A stretch of 57,485 nt of DNA from Russula earlei (lineage: Eukaryota > Basidiomycota > Agaricomycetes > Russulales > Russulaceae). Position 1 is the stretch's first letter. Every line of letters starts with the position of its first letter. The translations under genes were made by a program, and so were the position numbers. The DNA lies in the NCBI GenBank assembly GCA_025769875.1, contig JAGFNK010000339.1, positions 1 through 57,485 of the forward strand, given 5' to 3'. Of this stretch, positions 1 through 11,261 are shown one piece after another. The notes beneath the pieces were generated by a model. The model saw only the letters and a program-made list of their open reading frames with translations. It did not search any database and was not told the origin of the DNA.

Positions 1-236
1 GTTCCTTTCACATCTAGATGATTCTCCATGCTTCTGATTCTTGCAGTATCCACTTCTTGAATGTACTACCAAATCCTAGGTCCCTTCATAACCTGCACAA
101 AGGCCTCACTAGGAGGTCAAGTTGAATCTCTTGTCTAGTTCACTAGCCAATTGAGCTCTTTCCCTCTCATAACTGTTTGACTACCAGTTACTTCTCCATT
201 GAATGCTCAACAAATCTACAGTTTGTCACCTTAGGC
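1..236. repeat. Direct repeat, left copy (partner at 4133-4362)
   Basis: This stretch aligns along nearly all its length with 4133-4362 in the same orientation, with scattered substitutions; both contain the same runs around 'ctaccaaatcct' and 'ccctctcataactg'. No coding frame is recognised in either copy. The similarity stops at the TTA that borders the MITE starting at 234. The left copy begins at or before the window edge. Confidence 0.8.
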
Positions 237-776
237 CCCTTTTACCAACCAAGAATCCTTGAATCTTGAACTTGAACTTGGATTTTGGGATTTTCCGGGA
301 GTGACAGGAGTGACGGGAGTGATGTAAGTGATATGATGTATATAATAAATTAATATGCATTATTTTATGTTGTCATTTGCATATTTGCATATATGGGGTT
401 ACACATGATGTGTCAGTGTCAAACTTGTCCAACTTGAGCTCAACATCTGGGTGCTTGCAGCCCCATTTTCACCAGAGCTGCACATACAAAATGTGCACAA
501 AGATGTGCACCCACACATTGGTGACACATATTCTGCCTTAATGACATGCTTGCAATACCCCACTTGGAAGGAGTGGAAGGAAGGGTTAGAAAAAATATTT
601 TACATATCACATGTAAACCCAGCAAATCACACCAAAAAATAACTAATATTTGAAATAGACTCATATTAGTTTATTATGTCACTTACATCACACCTGTCAC
701 ACCTGTCACACCCGGAAAATCCCGAAATCCAAGTTCAAGTTCAAGATTCAAGAATTCTTGGTTGGTAAAAGGGGCC
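234..776. mobile_element. MITE-like element with about 100-bp terminal inverted repeats
   Basis: The left end (from ggcccctttt at 234) is repeated in inverted orientation at the right end (ending ggggcc at 776). The arms match closely for about 100 bp, including tandem 'gtgacaggagtgacggg'-type units. TTA precedes and TAA follows, so a TA target duplication (232-233 and 777-778) is likely. The interior has only small ORFs and no transposase, which makes it non-autonomous. The superfamily is not settled; a TA duplication is typical of Tc1/mariner and related groups. Confidence 0.8.
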
Positions 777-778
777 TA

Positions 779-3700
779 AACCATTCTTTCTAGAAACTGA
801 TGCATCAGCATATGGGCATAGGAGCCATACTCTCACAAGAGGGAGAGATCAACCCCACTAAACCCTCAAAACCATGACAACACCCAATTGCCTATTACTC
901 TTCCACCTTCACCCCTACCAAATGAAATTACAACATATATGAAAGGGAACTACTTGTGGTACATAAGGCATTACTACATTGGAGACCACATCTAGCTGGA
1001 ACAAACCACCCCCATAACACTACTGACTGACCATGCAAACCTCACCTATTGGAAAAACCCCAGGAAGATAAACAGAAGGGTGGCCAGATGGTTTATAGAT
1101 CTACAAGACTACTGGCTAAAAATACAACACATTCCAGGAAAGAAACATTCTGCAGCAGACCTCCTATCTAGACCAGCTGATGCCAACAGAGGAGAAGATG
1201 ATAATCAAAACATCACCATTCTACCATTAACTTATTCATCCAAACCATCCTCATAGGATCCACTAGAGGACATGTTCAACAAAGCTCAGAAATGTCATCA
1301 GAACCTATGCTGAGGATGGTCCAGAACATTCAGCATCTCAAAGACTAAAGGAGTCTGGGAGATGCAAGGCAAACTTGTGGTTCCCCCTGAATTACACCTC
1401 AAATTTCAAATTCTACAAGAATTCTACAACCACCCAACTGCTGGACACCCAGAAAGGGATGAAACATTCCATAAAGTAATTCAAACATACTGGTGGCCAT
1501 TGATGAATGCATGGATCAGAGACTACATAACAGGATGCAACACATGCCAACAAAACAAGATCCCCACTCACAGAAACTAAAAACACCACTATACTGAATC
1601 CCCTCCAATTAGGAAACCCTCCCATTCCAACAGATAGCAATGGATTTAATAACGCAGCTACCCAAAAGCAGGGGATTTGATGCAATACTCACCATAATTG
1701 ACCATGGAGCATCAGGAGCAGCCATATTCTTACTATGTCAAACAATGATCATAGGACCACAAATTGCCCAACTATATCTTGAACACATGTACCCATGGTT
1801 TGGACTTCCCATCAGAATAATATCTGACTAGGACCCACAATTTACATCACACTTTGGCAAAGCATTAAACACATGGTTGGGAATACAACAAAAATTATCA
1901 ACAGCATTTCACCCCCAAACTGACAGCATATCCAAAAGAAATAACCAATGGGTCAAACAATACCTTTGATTGGTCACACATGATCAAACCAATTGGAGCC
2001 AATGGCTACCTATAGCCACTGCCATCCACAACTCATGAATCAACTCCACCATCAATATGACACCATCAGAAGCATTATTGGGTTACAACCCAATGAACTC
2101 TTCATCCCTCACCATCCCCACAAATAATGAGTTTGTAGAAGCTTGTATGCAAACTTTAGAAACCAAAAGAATTCAAGCCATTGCAGCCATCAACAGAATG
2201 GCCCAAAACCTCCCCATACCCATAGCATCCTTCAAAGAAGGACAGAAAGTCTGGCTCAGAGCCAAGAATCTATCACTCCCCTATCTATCAAATAAACTCA
2301 CACCTAGAAGACATGGATCCTTTACCATATCCCAAAAGATCTCACCCTGTTGAGATTATCATTGATTTGGGTGATTTGGTATGTTACCACTACCCTGGGA
2401 CATTGTGATGTAATCACAGCCGAATGTGTTAACGCATCAGTTCCATGGACTGGGCAACACCGGCATAGACGCATGATGCGTTGGATCACGCGGTCTGGCT
2501 CAGCTCATATGCTGAGATCTGCATTACTTACAATGATAAGTCAATTGATGACAATTGGTAGCTACTAACAACTGATCCTTGTATGATCTTTGTTTCTTAT
2601 TGATGGTAGCTACTTGCAGTGTACTTAGAGACACTCTGGAGTACTTAAGAGCGTCATATTTCGATAGATCACTTCAGTCTTGTCTTACACAATACTGAAG
2701 TGAGTACTTACTGTTTCCTATCTTATCTCTTGCATCTAATCACGCATTGTAGATATCTTGTGATAGGTATTACTGAATTATAGTCTTGTCTTACACAATA
2801 CTGAAATATCTTGTGATAGATCTTAAGGATCTTATTGTTGTTATCATAACCTGCGCCCATCTGCTTCAACACACCCATCGCATTCAAACTAAAATTACCA
2901 CCCACATGGAACATACATGAAGTGTTCCATGCCTCATTACTAAAACCATATGTAGAAACCACAACATGGGGACCTAACTCACCACCCACTTCCCCTCATC
3001 TGATAGAAGAACAAGAAGGAGAAGAGATCAAGACTGTCCTAAATCATTGACACTGGGGATGGCAACAGCAACTTCAATATTTGGTCAAGTGGAAAAACTG
3101 ACCATATATTGATGCAATATGGTTACCTGGAGAAGATTCACATCTCCACCCTTTCTTACCAAAGTATCACTAACCCACCCATTGACACTACCCTTACCAT
3201 CTTTGACAGGCCACTATCACCCACCTCCATCTCCAACCTCTTGGAGACCCATCCCAACATCTCCTCCAAAACTTTATGCACCATCATCATTGGCCTCATC
3301 ACTACCCTTAAGAAATGCAACCTCAACCAATGAACTTGACTCCTCAAGTTGGAAGAACAACTCCATGAGGTGCAACTCTTGGATGAGAGGGTCAAAGGGT
3401 TGGAAAAACAGTTGGATGCCACTCAAGACTTGCTTGTGGCCAAGGAGCAGAGGCTTATTGAAGCACCTGAGGGTTATGTCATTAATCTTGGACAAGCTCC
3501 AGACTTCTGGCTCCCAGCATCAAATGGAAATTCACCCTCGCATGTTTTGTCAGATGTTCTGATGCCTCCCCCACTAAAGTTATTGGTATTCCTGGAGAGG
3601 TCATGGATGAGATGGAATCAGCTGTGGAGGTCTACACCTCCCCAGTCAATGATTGAGATACCACACTCAAAATGCTTCCCCTCTGGCTCATACACCAACT

Positions 3701-4080
3701 CCATGCTTTGTCCATCACCTTCCAGTATCTCTACAAGGCAGTGCAGAAGGAGCTTGTCTGGGAAGTCGCTGCTGACATCTACCACTACCATGACCTTGAT
3801 GTTCAACTCATGGACTTCCAGGCCAAGAGTGAGGCCCTTGATGCAGACATGCACATCACTAGAGAGGCTCAGCTCAAGTGTTGCTACCATCTTGAGGCAG
3901 CCCAGCTCTCCCTTCATCTTGCTCATCTCCAATGTTTTGACAACAAAGAACACTTCCCCAAACCGATTATCCCCAAACCAGTCCCCACTGATTGGTGTCA
4001 TCCTGGCCAAGGACATCCAGTCTCAGTGGAGGGTGGTGATACCACATGCCTAAATGGGCATAAGAGTAAAGGCTGGAAAT
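779..4080 (+). pseudogene. Ty3/gypsy chromovirus pol relic (RNase H, integrase, chromodomain)
   Basis: Translation in shifting frames gives the 3' half of a gypsy polyprotein. The RNase H start (FLETDASAYG) lies at about 785-830. The H2C2 integrase zinc finger is at about 1410-1575 (H-TAGHP-H and CNTCQQNK), the integrase core at 1640-2060, and its C-terminal part at 2057-2347 (MTPSEALLGYNP). A solo LTR then splits the gene. After it come LPPTWNIHEVFHASLLKPY (about 2890-2950) and a chromodomain core (YLVKWKN...IDAIWLPGEDS, about 3080-3135). A coiled-coil-rich tail of uncertain nature follows to about 4080. Many stops and frameshifts make it dead. No reverse transcriptase or flanking LTRs of its own are seen, so it is truncated on the left. 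Confidence 0.85.
2348..2871 (+). mobile_element. Solo LTR, family 2 (524 bp)
   Basis: It starts TGTTGA and ends TCAACA, the TG...CA inverted ends of LTRs. It is flanked by a perfect 5-bp target duplication, caccc (2343-2347 and 2872-2876). Removing it restores the gypsy reading across the gap (…ISP|IAFKLKLPPTW). The body contains 'gagtacttaagagcgtcat' and 'tactgaagtgagtacttact', also found in the copy at 8288-8703. No internal retroelement region is present, so it is a solo LTR left by recombination. Confidence 0.93.
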
Positions 4081-4132
4081 AGTAATTTCTTGAATCTTCT
4101 TGTCATGCATAGAAGCTACTTGTCTTTTCCTT

Positions 4133-4362
4133 CTGTGTCTCAACAATTCTCCATGCTTTCAGTTGATTCTTGTGGTATCCACTTCTCAAATGTACTACCA
4201 AATCCTGGGTCCCTTCATAAACTGCATGAAGGCCTCACTAGGATGTCAAGTCAAATCTCTTGTCTAGTTTACCAGCCAATCGAGCTCTTTCCCTCTCATA
4301 ACTGTCTGACTACCAGTTACTTCTTCATTGAATGCTCAACAAATCTACTGTTCATCACCTTA
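4133..4362. repeat. Direct repeat, right copy (partner at 1-236)
   Basis: This is the second copy of the 1-236 sequence. Here the repeat continues past TTA into 'gtcatctggtggtgac' with no MITE, so the locus shows what the MITE-free side looks like. No coding function is recognised. Confidence 0.8.
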
Positions 4363-4892
4363 GTCATCTGGTGGTGACACTTACAGTCCCCTTTTGCAAT
4401 ACAATTCTGGGCATAAAGATGGAAACCCCCCCTTCCAATCTCTCATCTCCACCTTGCACAGATTCAGTAAACATTGTTATCAAAATGTTGAGCACATGAG
4501 CACCATGGGTGGGTCTGGGTTGTGGCCATCAGTCATCAACTCAGGAAGTCAGTTGGTTGGTCTAATCACTGCCCATTATAAAAGCAAATTCCATAAGCCT
4601 CTCTGTCAACAACATGAGGCATCAATGTCAAGGTCTTGCCTACAGTGTTTCATGCCTCCTTGAGACAAATCAAATATTCATGACCTCCAGAAAATTGTTA
4701 CACACCACAAACTGACAATTCAAGTAGACAGTATCTAAGGTATACATGTAAGCTTTGTACTCAGCACAATAAAACCATTATCAAGGGATGTTGAAGGATG
4801 CAACAATGGTGATCAGTGCAAAAAGTTGTTATCAGGTGAAACTGGGTCAATGAGACAAGTCACAACAACATGTGATTGCCTGATTTGGATGA
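4363..4892. other. Transposon-derived DNA without a recognised gene
   Basis: No gene is recognised. Around 4630-4665 (gcctacagtgtttcatgcct) there is clear similarity, in inverted orientation, to about 9880-9960. This looks like two pieces of one unidentified repeat. Confidence 0.4.
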
Positions 4893-7800
4893 TCACTGAT
4901 CATTATCTCCATCACCATCTACAGACATCTGTACATCTTCCTCATCAATGTCATTGTCATTGTCACTGCTTGGGTTCTCTGTGGTAAAACTGGCTAAAGT
5001 AGGCTTGTGAGTGGCCTTTTCCATTGCTGGCATCTTTGGCTTGGTCCACCTTGGCTTGTGATGATCAAATTTCATGTTATCTTGTTCAACATTCCATGCC
5101 TTCACATCTTTGTCCCATCTGCTCTTCAATGTGGCTTTTGATCCATTTCCCATACTTTCCAAATGTCCATTGTTGCTGTATATTTCTCCTTTGCCTGCTT
5201 TTCTGTGACAGCATCCTCAACTGCCTTACCCTGACCATCTTGCCATTCCTGGACACCTTTAATGATGTTGTCTTGAATTAGAACCTTAGCTTGCCCATCC
5301 ATATTTATCTTGCCAGTTTTTCTCTTCTTTGCTTTCTTCACCTCCTGAGCCTGCAGCTGTCCCCACACCCCCTTGAGATAAATTGACTGCAAGACAGTCT
5401 GGGCTTGCATTCCTCCCATTATCTTCTTCTGTGCCTTGACAATTGTGTTGCTGGTGCATATTGCCTCCTGTAATTTTGCCTCCAACTCAGTGCTTGGTTC
5501 AGTGTCAAGGATCATTGTGTCCCACTGCATTGGTGGTGACATGTCCATGGTGAGAATGGGTGGAAGTACTGATGTTGAGAGAATAGGTGAGTCTGACATC
5601 AAAAAGGATGCAGATGTTGTTGCTAATAATGCCAATTCATGTTGTACAGGTGTGTGTGTTGAACTCAGTGATGCTGCAGTGGTATCAATGGCTTCTTCTA
5701 TCTCCTGTCACTTCCATTTTCATGCATTGTGATGGGAGATCAAATCAACAACTTCTTGCACAGGGCTGGCCAACCCAAGTGGGAGAAGACTGGTTGTTGA
5801 TGTCTCAAGGCTAGGTGCCATCATCTCCACTGTAACAATGTCAGGGTTATATGGCACAATGCCAGTCTTTGCAAAGGCAGCTCAAATATTGCTTTCCATG
5901 AACACATGAACATGCACTTTTGCATAGACTGCCATAAAGTTCAACTTTGTCACAGCAAGTCCTCACACCTCAAATTTGTCTTGTTCATCACTCCAGGCAT
6001 GCTTTAAGACACTGAAGATCACAACATCAAGTCCTGGATAGACATGAGTAGAATGTGAAGGATAGCACAACACAACAACATTGTTATCTCATGCATATTC
6101 CAAGAACCTGAGCATATAATGGGAGCTGTGGCTGTCAACAATAAGAAGTTGAGTCCTCTCATCTGCTTTAGTTTTTGTCTGCTTATCCCAGTCTTTGAGC
6201 CAGGCTACACCAATCTCACCTGATGTATAGCCCTTCTTCTGATAGCCCATTCTATGGATAACAATGAGCTTCAATATTCCATGTTATTGGGTGATTGTTA
6301 CCTTGCGTCTAGTGGGTTATCCTGTAGCCACTTTGTTTGGAATACCTCTCCTTTGTAAATAACAGTAGGTGCAATGGTTGTTCCATCAGTGCAAATGCTG
6401 GGTAAGACAGTGATGTTTTTTTGTGTTCCACTTCATTGCTGATGTCAAGACTCACTGTTGAATTATCCAGTTCAAGAGCGAGGGATAAGCTCGAAGATGA
6501 GTCGATAGACGTCCAAAACCGTGTGGGCAAAGAGTAGAGTCCAGAGTAGTAACAAATACCAGAGAGGTACTGTTACTGTGAGAGTAGAGCAGTCATGCAG
6601 GGAAGAGGCCAGGATAGTCACAAGGGGATGGTCCTTAAAGGAGTATCCCAGGGATAGAGAGTGCTGTAAACAAATGGACAGTCTGAGGACTGTCCGCTAC
6701 TTTATTGAGCGCTTATATACTACAAGAGAACTGCTAAATAGGGAACAAGTCATAACCTTGTTATCAAGCACAATAGAGTGATGAGTAAGAAGTCGAAGTG
6801 CGCTTACTGAGCATGCTCAGTCATGCTCAGTAAGCTGCTGAGTAAGAAGGCTTCTCCTGATGAGTAAGAACTTTCATTGTCCACGTGTTCACTGCTTTAG
6901 TGCACGTGCGAGCACCTGATTCATTTTCTGTTAGTTAGTTTAGGGCTGGTCATTTGAGGACTTGTAATTTGGTTAGGGAGTAGTGTTATCTTATAAGGCC
7001 CTTATATAGTTCTATTAGGGTCCTTAGAGTCGACCCTAATACTTCTATTAAGGTCCTTAGTATTGCCTTATAGTCCGTTCTATAGTTATTAGAGTTGGTC
7101 TAATAACGCGTTGTAGGGCCTTTGATACTAGGTTAGTGCCTATTGTAGAGCTCCTAGAGTCGTTCCAAAGGGTCCTAGGAAGGCCCTAATACTGTCCTTT
7201 GTTGCTAGAAGGGTTGCTTTTAAGTGGGGCTTGCTGTATGTCAATTGTGCCGAGAATCACTCACGCAACAATGCGCGTGCGATATTGTGGACACCTCTAC
7301 TCACCCCTTTTGCTCGTGTGAACAGGGTGACACCATAGAGGCTGGGTTTCCTTCTATAAGGAAGGGTCCTTCAAGGGCCCTCTCCGGAGAATGGTTTATG
7401 ACAGCTGATGCTGTATTTTAGCTCCTGCTGGTCCAATGACCCATTCTGTGATGCCTATGCCTGACTGAATTCCTGTCTTGTCTGCACTGTAGACAAGCTT
7501 GTCTGGGATTTTATACTTCTCCCTCACTTCCTTCTGTATTTTGAAGTGCCCTTCCTTTGTTACTGGATTCACAGCACAACCACAAGATCCATCAAGTGCA
7601 GTAGACCAATACATCCTGAGCCTATCATGGTGTTTCATGATGGAAATGGTTCCCCCAGTCCCTGCCAAGTCCTTTTTCTGGAAAGCTACCACCCAATCTA
7701 TGCCATAGGATTGCCTCTACATGTTCCTTCAACCTCCTGGGACTGAGTGGAAAACCTCACTGAGCCATCTCAATTGCAAACTGTACAATGTTCTCATTTT

Positions 7801-8211
7801 CCTCAACAGTTAGCAAGCTTTTTCTCCCATTGGACTGGGTCAAAGTTACACCACTTTTGGCATGATGGAGCAAGGTGTTGTGATCCAGAGGAATGCCTCC
7901 CTGTTGCAGCAAAGTGGTTGTCTGACACATCATTGCAGATCTGACATGACTTCTTCTTCTTTACCCCAGGTGGAAGTGGTCTGTGTTGTTCTTCCAAGTA
8001 GATCTTCATAGCATAAGCCTTGAGACCATCAACTTCTTGGCAAAGATCCTGTTTCTTGTGTTCTTGGGACTTCAACCTGTTCCCCATGGTGTGCTGGAAA
8101 ATTTGAATGCATTGTTTCCATTCCCAATTTCATAAGCATGATATGACTTCATGTGATGCTCAATTTTGCTTGTCTGAGACCTTTTCCCAAATTTCTTGCT
8201 ACACACCATAG
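4893..8211 (-). pseudogene. Relic of a pogo/Fot1-type DDE transposase
   Basis: Read on the minus strand from about 8211 down, conceptual translation gives a helix-turn-helix region, then KIPDKLVYSADKTGIQSGIG near 7500. A solo LTR (6443-7404) interrupts here. After it come VLPSICTDGTTIAPTVIYKG (about 6410-6350), a GYxxxG-type segment with LLIVDSHSSHYMLRFLEYA (about 6160-6090) and VVLCYPSHSTHVYPGLDVV (about 6080-6025). These are the landmarks of DDE_1 superfamily transposases, with D of the first acidic position in 'SADKTG' and D of 'VDSHSSH'. The C-terminus is a lysine-rich coiled coil (about 5460-5260) and an acidic tail stopping at 4893. Several in-frame TGA stops and frameshifts inactivate it. 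Confidence 0.85.
6443..7404 (+). mobile_element. Solo LTR, family 1, copy A (962 bp)
   Basis: It begins TGTCAAGACTCACTG and ends ATGACA (inverted TGTCA/TGACA ends). A perfect 5-bp target duplication gctga lies at 6438-6442 and 7405-7409. It is nearly identical to the copy at 10295-11256 and matches 8848-9811 in reverse. It splits the DDE transposase relic, so it is younger than that element. Inside, a palindrome-rich block (gagcatgctcagtcatgctcag, about 6808-6829) and repeated 'ggtccttag' motifs are conserved in all copies. Confidence 0.95.
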
Positions 8212-8287
8212 ATATCATAAGAATTACTATCTCCAGTCCAGTATACAAGGTGTAAGATCAATATGTTCTCCAAACTTTATATGAAAA

Positions 8288-8703
8288 TGTTGAATCGCAC
8301 AGTGATAAGGAAGATTAGATCATAGTAGATCTAATAAAAAATGATATTCAGTTTCTGTGAGACGAAACTACTAGTGTCATATTTACCTAATAAAAAATGA
8401 TACTACAACACATAATCAGCTACTGATAAGATTGCGAGATAGTAAGTACTTACTTCAGTTTCTGTGAGATGAAACTGAAGTATCTACTGTATGTATGATG
8501 CTCTTAAGTATCTGAGAGCGTCCCTAATTATTTTGTCTGCAGTAACTATCAAATTGTTTTCACGATCACTATGTGCTAGCTACCAATTGTCTTAGATCAC
8601 ACTATCAATTTTTGCTATCATACACATTGCAGCAACTGAACTGAAACACTTATGTGGTCTGGGCCTGTGGGCCGCCCAGACAGTTTGGGCCGACGCATCA
8701 ACA
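8288..8703 (-). mobile_element. Solo LTR, family 2, diverged copy (416 bp)
   Basis: The minus strand runs from TGTTGATGCG to ATTCAACA. Its core (gatacttaagagcatcat, tactatctcgcaatcttatc) matches the 2348-2871 LTR. The flanks gaaaa (8283-8287) and ctttg (8704-8708) do not match, so there is no target duplication. It is either old or sits at a recombination junction between unrelated flanks. Confidence 0.75.
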
Positions 8704-8847
8704 CTTTGGCTACTCTTTATCTCAACAGAAAATGCAATTCTTCTCTTGTTGTCCCATCATCAAATTTCAGTTTTGGCTCAAAATCACCTACAAAGTAGTT
8801 TCTTGGAATATCTGCTGGGCATAGCTCTGTATAATTATCAACATGGG
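8704..8847 (-). other. Short coding-like relic of unknown origin
   Basis: The minus strand reads ELCPADIPRNYFVGDFEP and continues into KLKFDDGTTREEL without a stop until near the LTR edge. It looks like a fragment of a real protein, but I do not recognise the family. It is cut by LTR copy B on the right and by the family 2 LTR on the left. Confidence 0.3.
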
Positions 8848-9811
8848 TGTCATGAACCAGTTCCCAGAGAGAGCCCTTGAAGGACCCTTCCTTAATAGAG
8901 GAAACCCAGCCTCTATGGTGTCACCCTGTTCACACGAGCAAAAGGGGTGAGTAGAGGTGTCCACAATATCACGCGCACATTGTCACACGAGCAATTCTCA
9001 GCACAATTGATATACAGCAAGCCCCGCTTAGTGGCAACCCTTTTAGAAATAAAGGACTGTATTATAGCCTCTCTAAGGACCCCTTAGGACGACTCTAAGT
9101 GCTCTACAAGAGGCACTAACAAGGCACTAAAAGCCCTACAACGTGTTATTAGACTAACTCTAATAACTATAGAATGAATTACAAAGTGATACTAAGGACC
9201 TTAATATAAGTATTAGGGTCAACTCTAATGACCCTAATAGAACTATATAAGGGGCCTTATAAGCAACCCTACTTCCTGAACCAAACTACAAGTCCTCAAA
9301 TGACCGGCCCTAAACTAGCTAACAGTAAATGAATCAGGTGTTTAGCACATGTACCAAGGCAGTGAACACATGAACAGTAAAGGCTCTTACTCATCAATAG
9401 GAGCCTTCTTACTCAGCAGCTTACTGAGCATGACTGAGCATGCTCAGTAAGTGTACCCTGACTTCTTACTCATCCATCAATTGTGCTTGATAACAAGGTT
9501 AAGACTTGTTCCCTATTTAGTAGTTCTCTTGTAGTATATAAGCGCTCAATAAAGTAGCAGACAGTCCTCAGACTGTCCATTTGTTTATAGCACTCTCTAC
9601 CCCTGGGATACTCCTTTAAGGACCATCCCCTTGTGATCATTCTGGCCTCTTCCCTGCATAATTGCTCAACGCTTCCAGTAACCATACCTCTTTGGTATTT
9701 GGTACTGCTCTGGACCTTACTCCTTGCCCATGCTGTCTTGGATGTCTATCGACTCATCTTTGAGCTTATCCCTTGCTCTTGAACTGGATAGTTCAACAGT
9801 GAGTCTTGATA
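8848..9811 (-). mobile_element. Solo LTR, family 1, copy B (964 bp)
   Basis: This is the reverse complement of the 6443-7404 LTR. The plus strand starts TGTCATGAACC at 8848 and ends CTTGATA at 9811, where one C-to-T change has altered the terminal TGACA. A perfect 5-bp target duplication atggg lies at 8843-8847 and 9812-9816. It has more C-to-T/G-to-A changes than copies A and C, so it is probably older. Confidence 0.94.
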
Positions 9812-9816
9812 ATGGG

Positions 9817-10289
9817 TACTTGTGAGCTATCTAATGGGATATTATAAAAAGTCTGAGGGTGTTTGCCCAAATCTGTGGCTGTCAAAGCTGTTTGTCTCAT
9901 TGACCCCAACATCTCAAAGAGGCATGAAATACTGTAGGCCAGGCCAACAAGAATTTCTGAACACACACGTAATGCTGCTGACCTGACTGCAATGATATTC
10001 TTCTTGAATGCCCACTGGCACCATTGTCATTCATTCCAAACCAAAGGTAGATTAGATTGGAGAACAACTGCAGGCCATCTTTTGTCATGCTGAAATCCTG
10101 CACCTGTGAGTGCCTTGAACTATCCAACATCACCATTGTGCCCTGGTTCACAGGACAGAAATGGGGTCAACCTCCATCAGTTAGTGGTTGCATATTGTTA
10201 ATGTACTATACCTTGAGGATGCCATGTGTTCACCTCATTTGTCAACAACCCATGTCAGTTCCAAACTGGGAGATGTAGTGTTAAAAGTC
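9817..10289 (-). other. Relic fragment between two solo LTRs
   Basis: The minus strand has an 84-codon open stretch (10151-9897) with no recognised domain. Part of it is similar, inverted, to 4560-4670. Probably it is one transposon-derived repeat broken by LTR insertions. Confidence 0.3.
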
Positions 10290-10294
10290 CAGGC

Positions 10295-11256
10295 TGTCAA
10301 GACTCACTGTTGAACTATCCAGTTCAAGAGCGAGGGATAAGCTCGAAGACGAGTCGATAAATGTCCAAGACGGCGTGGGCAAGAAGTAAAGTCCAGAGTA
10401 GTAACAGGTACCAGAGAGGCACGGTTACTGTGAGAGTAGGGCAATCATGCAGAGAAGAGGCCAGGATAGTCACAAGGGGACGGTCCTTAAAGGAGTATCC
10501 CAGGAATAGAGAGTGCCGTAAACAAATGGACAGTCTGAGGACTGTCCGCTACTTTATTGAGCGCTTATATACTACAAGAGAACTGCTAAATAGGGAACAA
10601 GTCATAACCTTGTTATCAAGCACAATAGAGTGATGAGTAAGAAGTCGGAGGACGCTTACTGAGCATGCTCAGTCATGCTCAGTAAGCTGCTGAGTAAGAA
10701 GGCTTCTCCTGATGAGTAAGAGCCTTCATTGTCCACGTGTTTACTGCTTTAGTGCACGTGCGAGCACCTGATTCATTTCCTGTTAGTTAGTTTAGGGCCG
10801 GTCATTTGAAGACTTGTAGTTTGGTTAGGGGATAGTGTTATCTTATAAGGCCCTTATATAGTTCTATTAGGGTCCTTAGAGTCGACCCTAATACTTCTAT
10901 TAAGGTCCTTAGTATTGCCTTATAGTCCGTTCTATAGTTATTAGAGTTGGTCTAATAACACGTTGTAGGGCCTTTGATACTAGGTTAGTGCCTATTGTAG
11001 AACTTCTAGGGTCGTTCCAAAGGGTCTTTAGGAAGGCCCTAATACTGTCTTTTGTTGTTAAAAGGGTTGCCTTTAAGTGGGGCTTGCTGTATGTCGATTG
11101 TGCCAAGAATCGCTCGCGCAACAATGCACGCGCGATATTGTGGACACCTCTACTCACCCCTTTTGCTCATGTGAACAGGGTGACACCATGGAGGCTGGGT
11201 TTCCTCCTATAAGGAAGGGTCCTTCAAGGGCCCTCTCCGGAGAATGGTTCATGACA
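10295..11256 (+). mobile_element. Solo LTR, family 1, copy C (962 bp)
   Basis: It begins TGTCAAGACTCACTG and ends ATGACA. A perfect 5-bp target duplication caggc lies at 10290-10294 and 11257-11261. It is the same length as copy A and differs from it at few sites, which points to recent activity of this LTR family. Confidence 0.95.
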
Positions 11257-11261
11257 CAGGC

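Noticed and set aside
3119..3562. 147-codon ORF in the gypsy tail
   Set aside because: Overlaps other frames of the same relic; frame agrees with no known domain.
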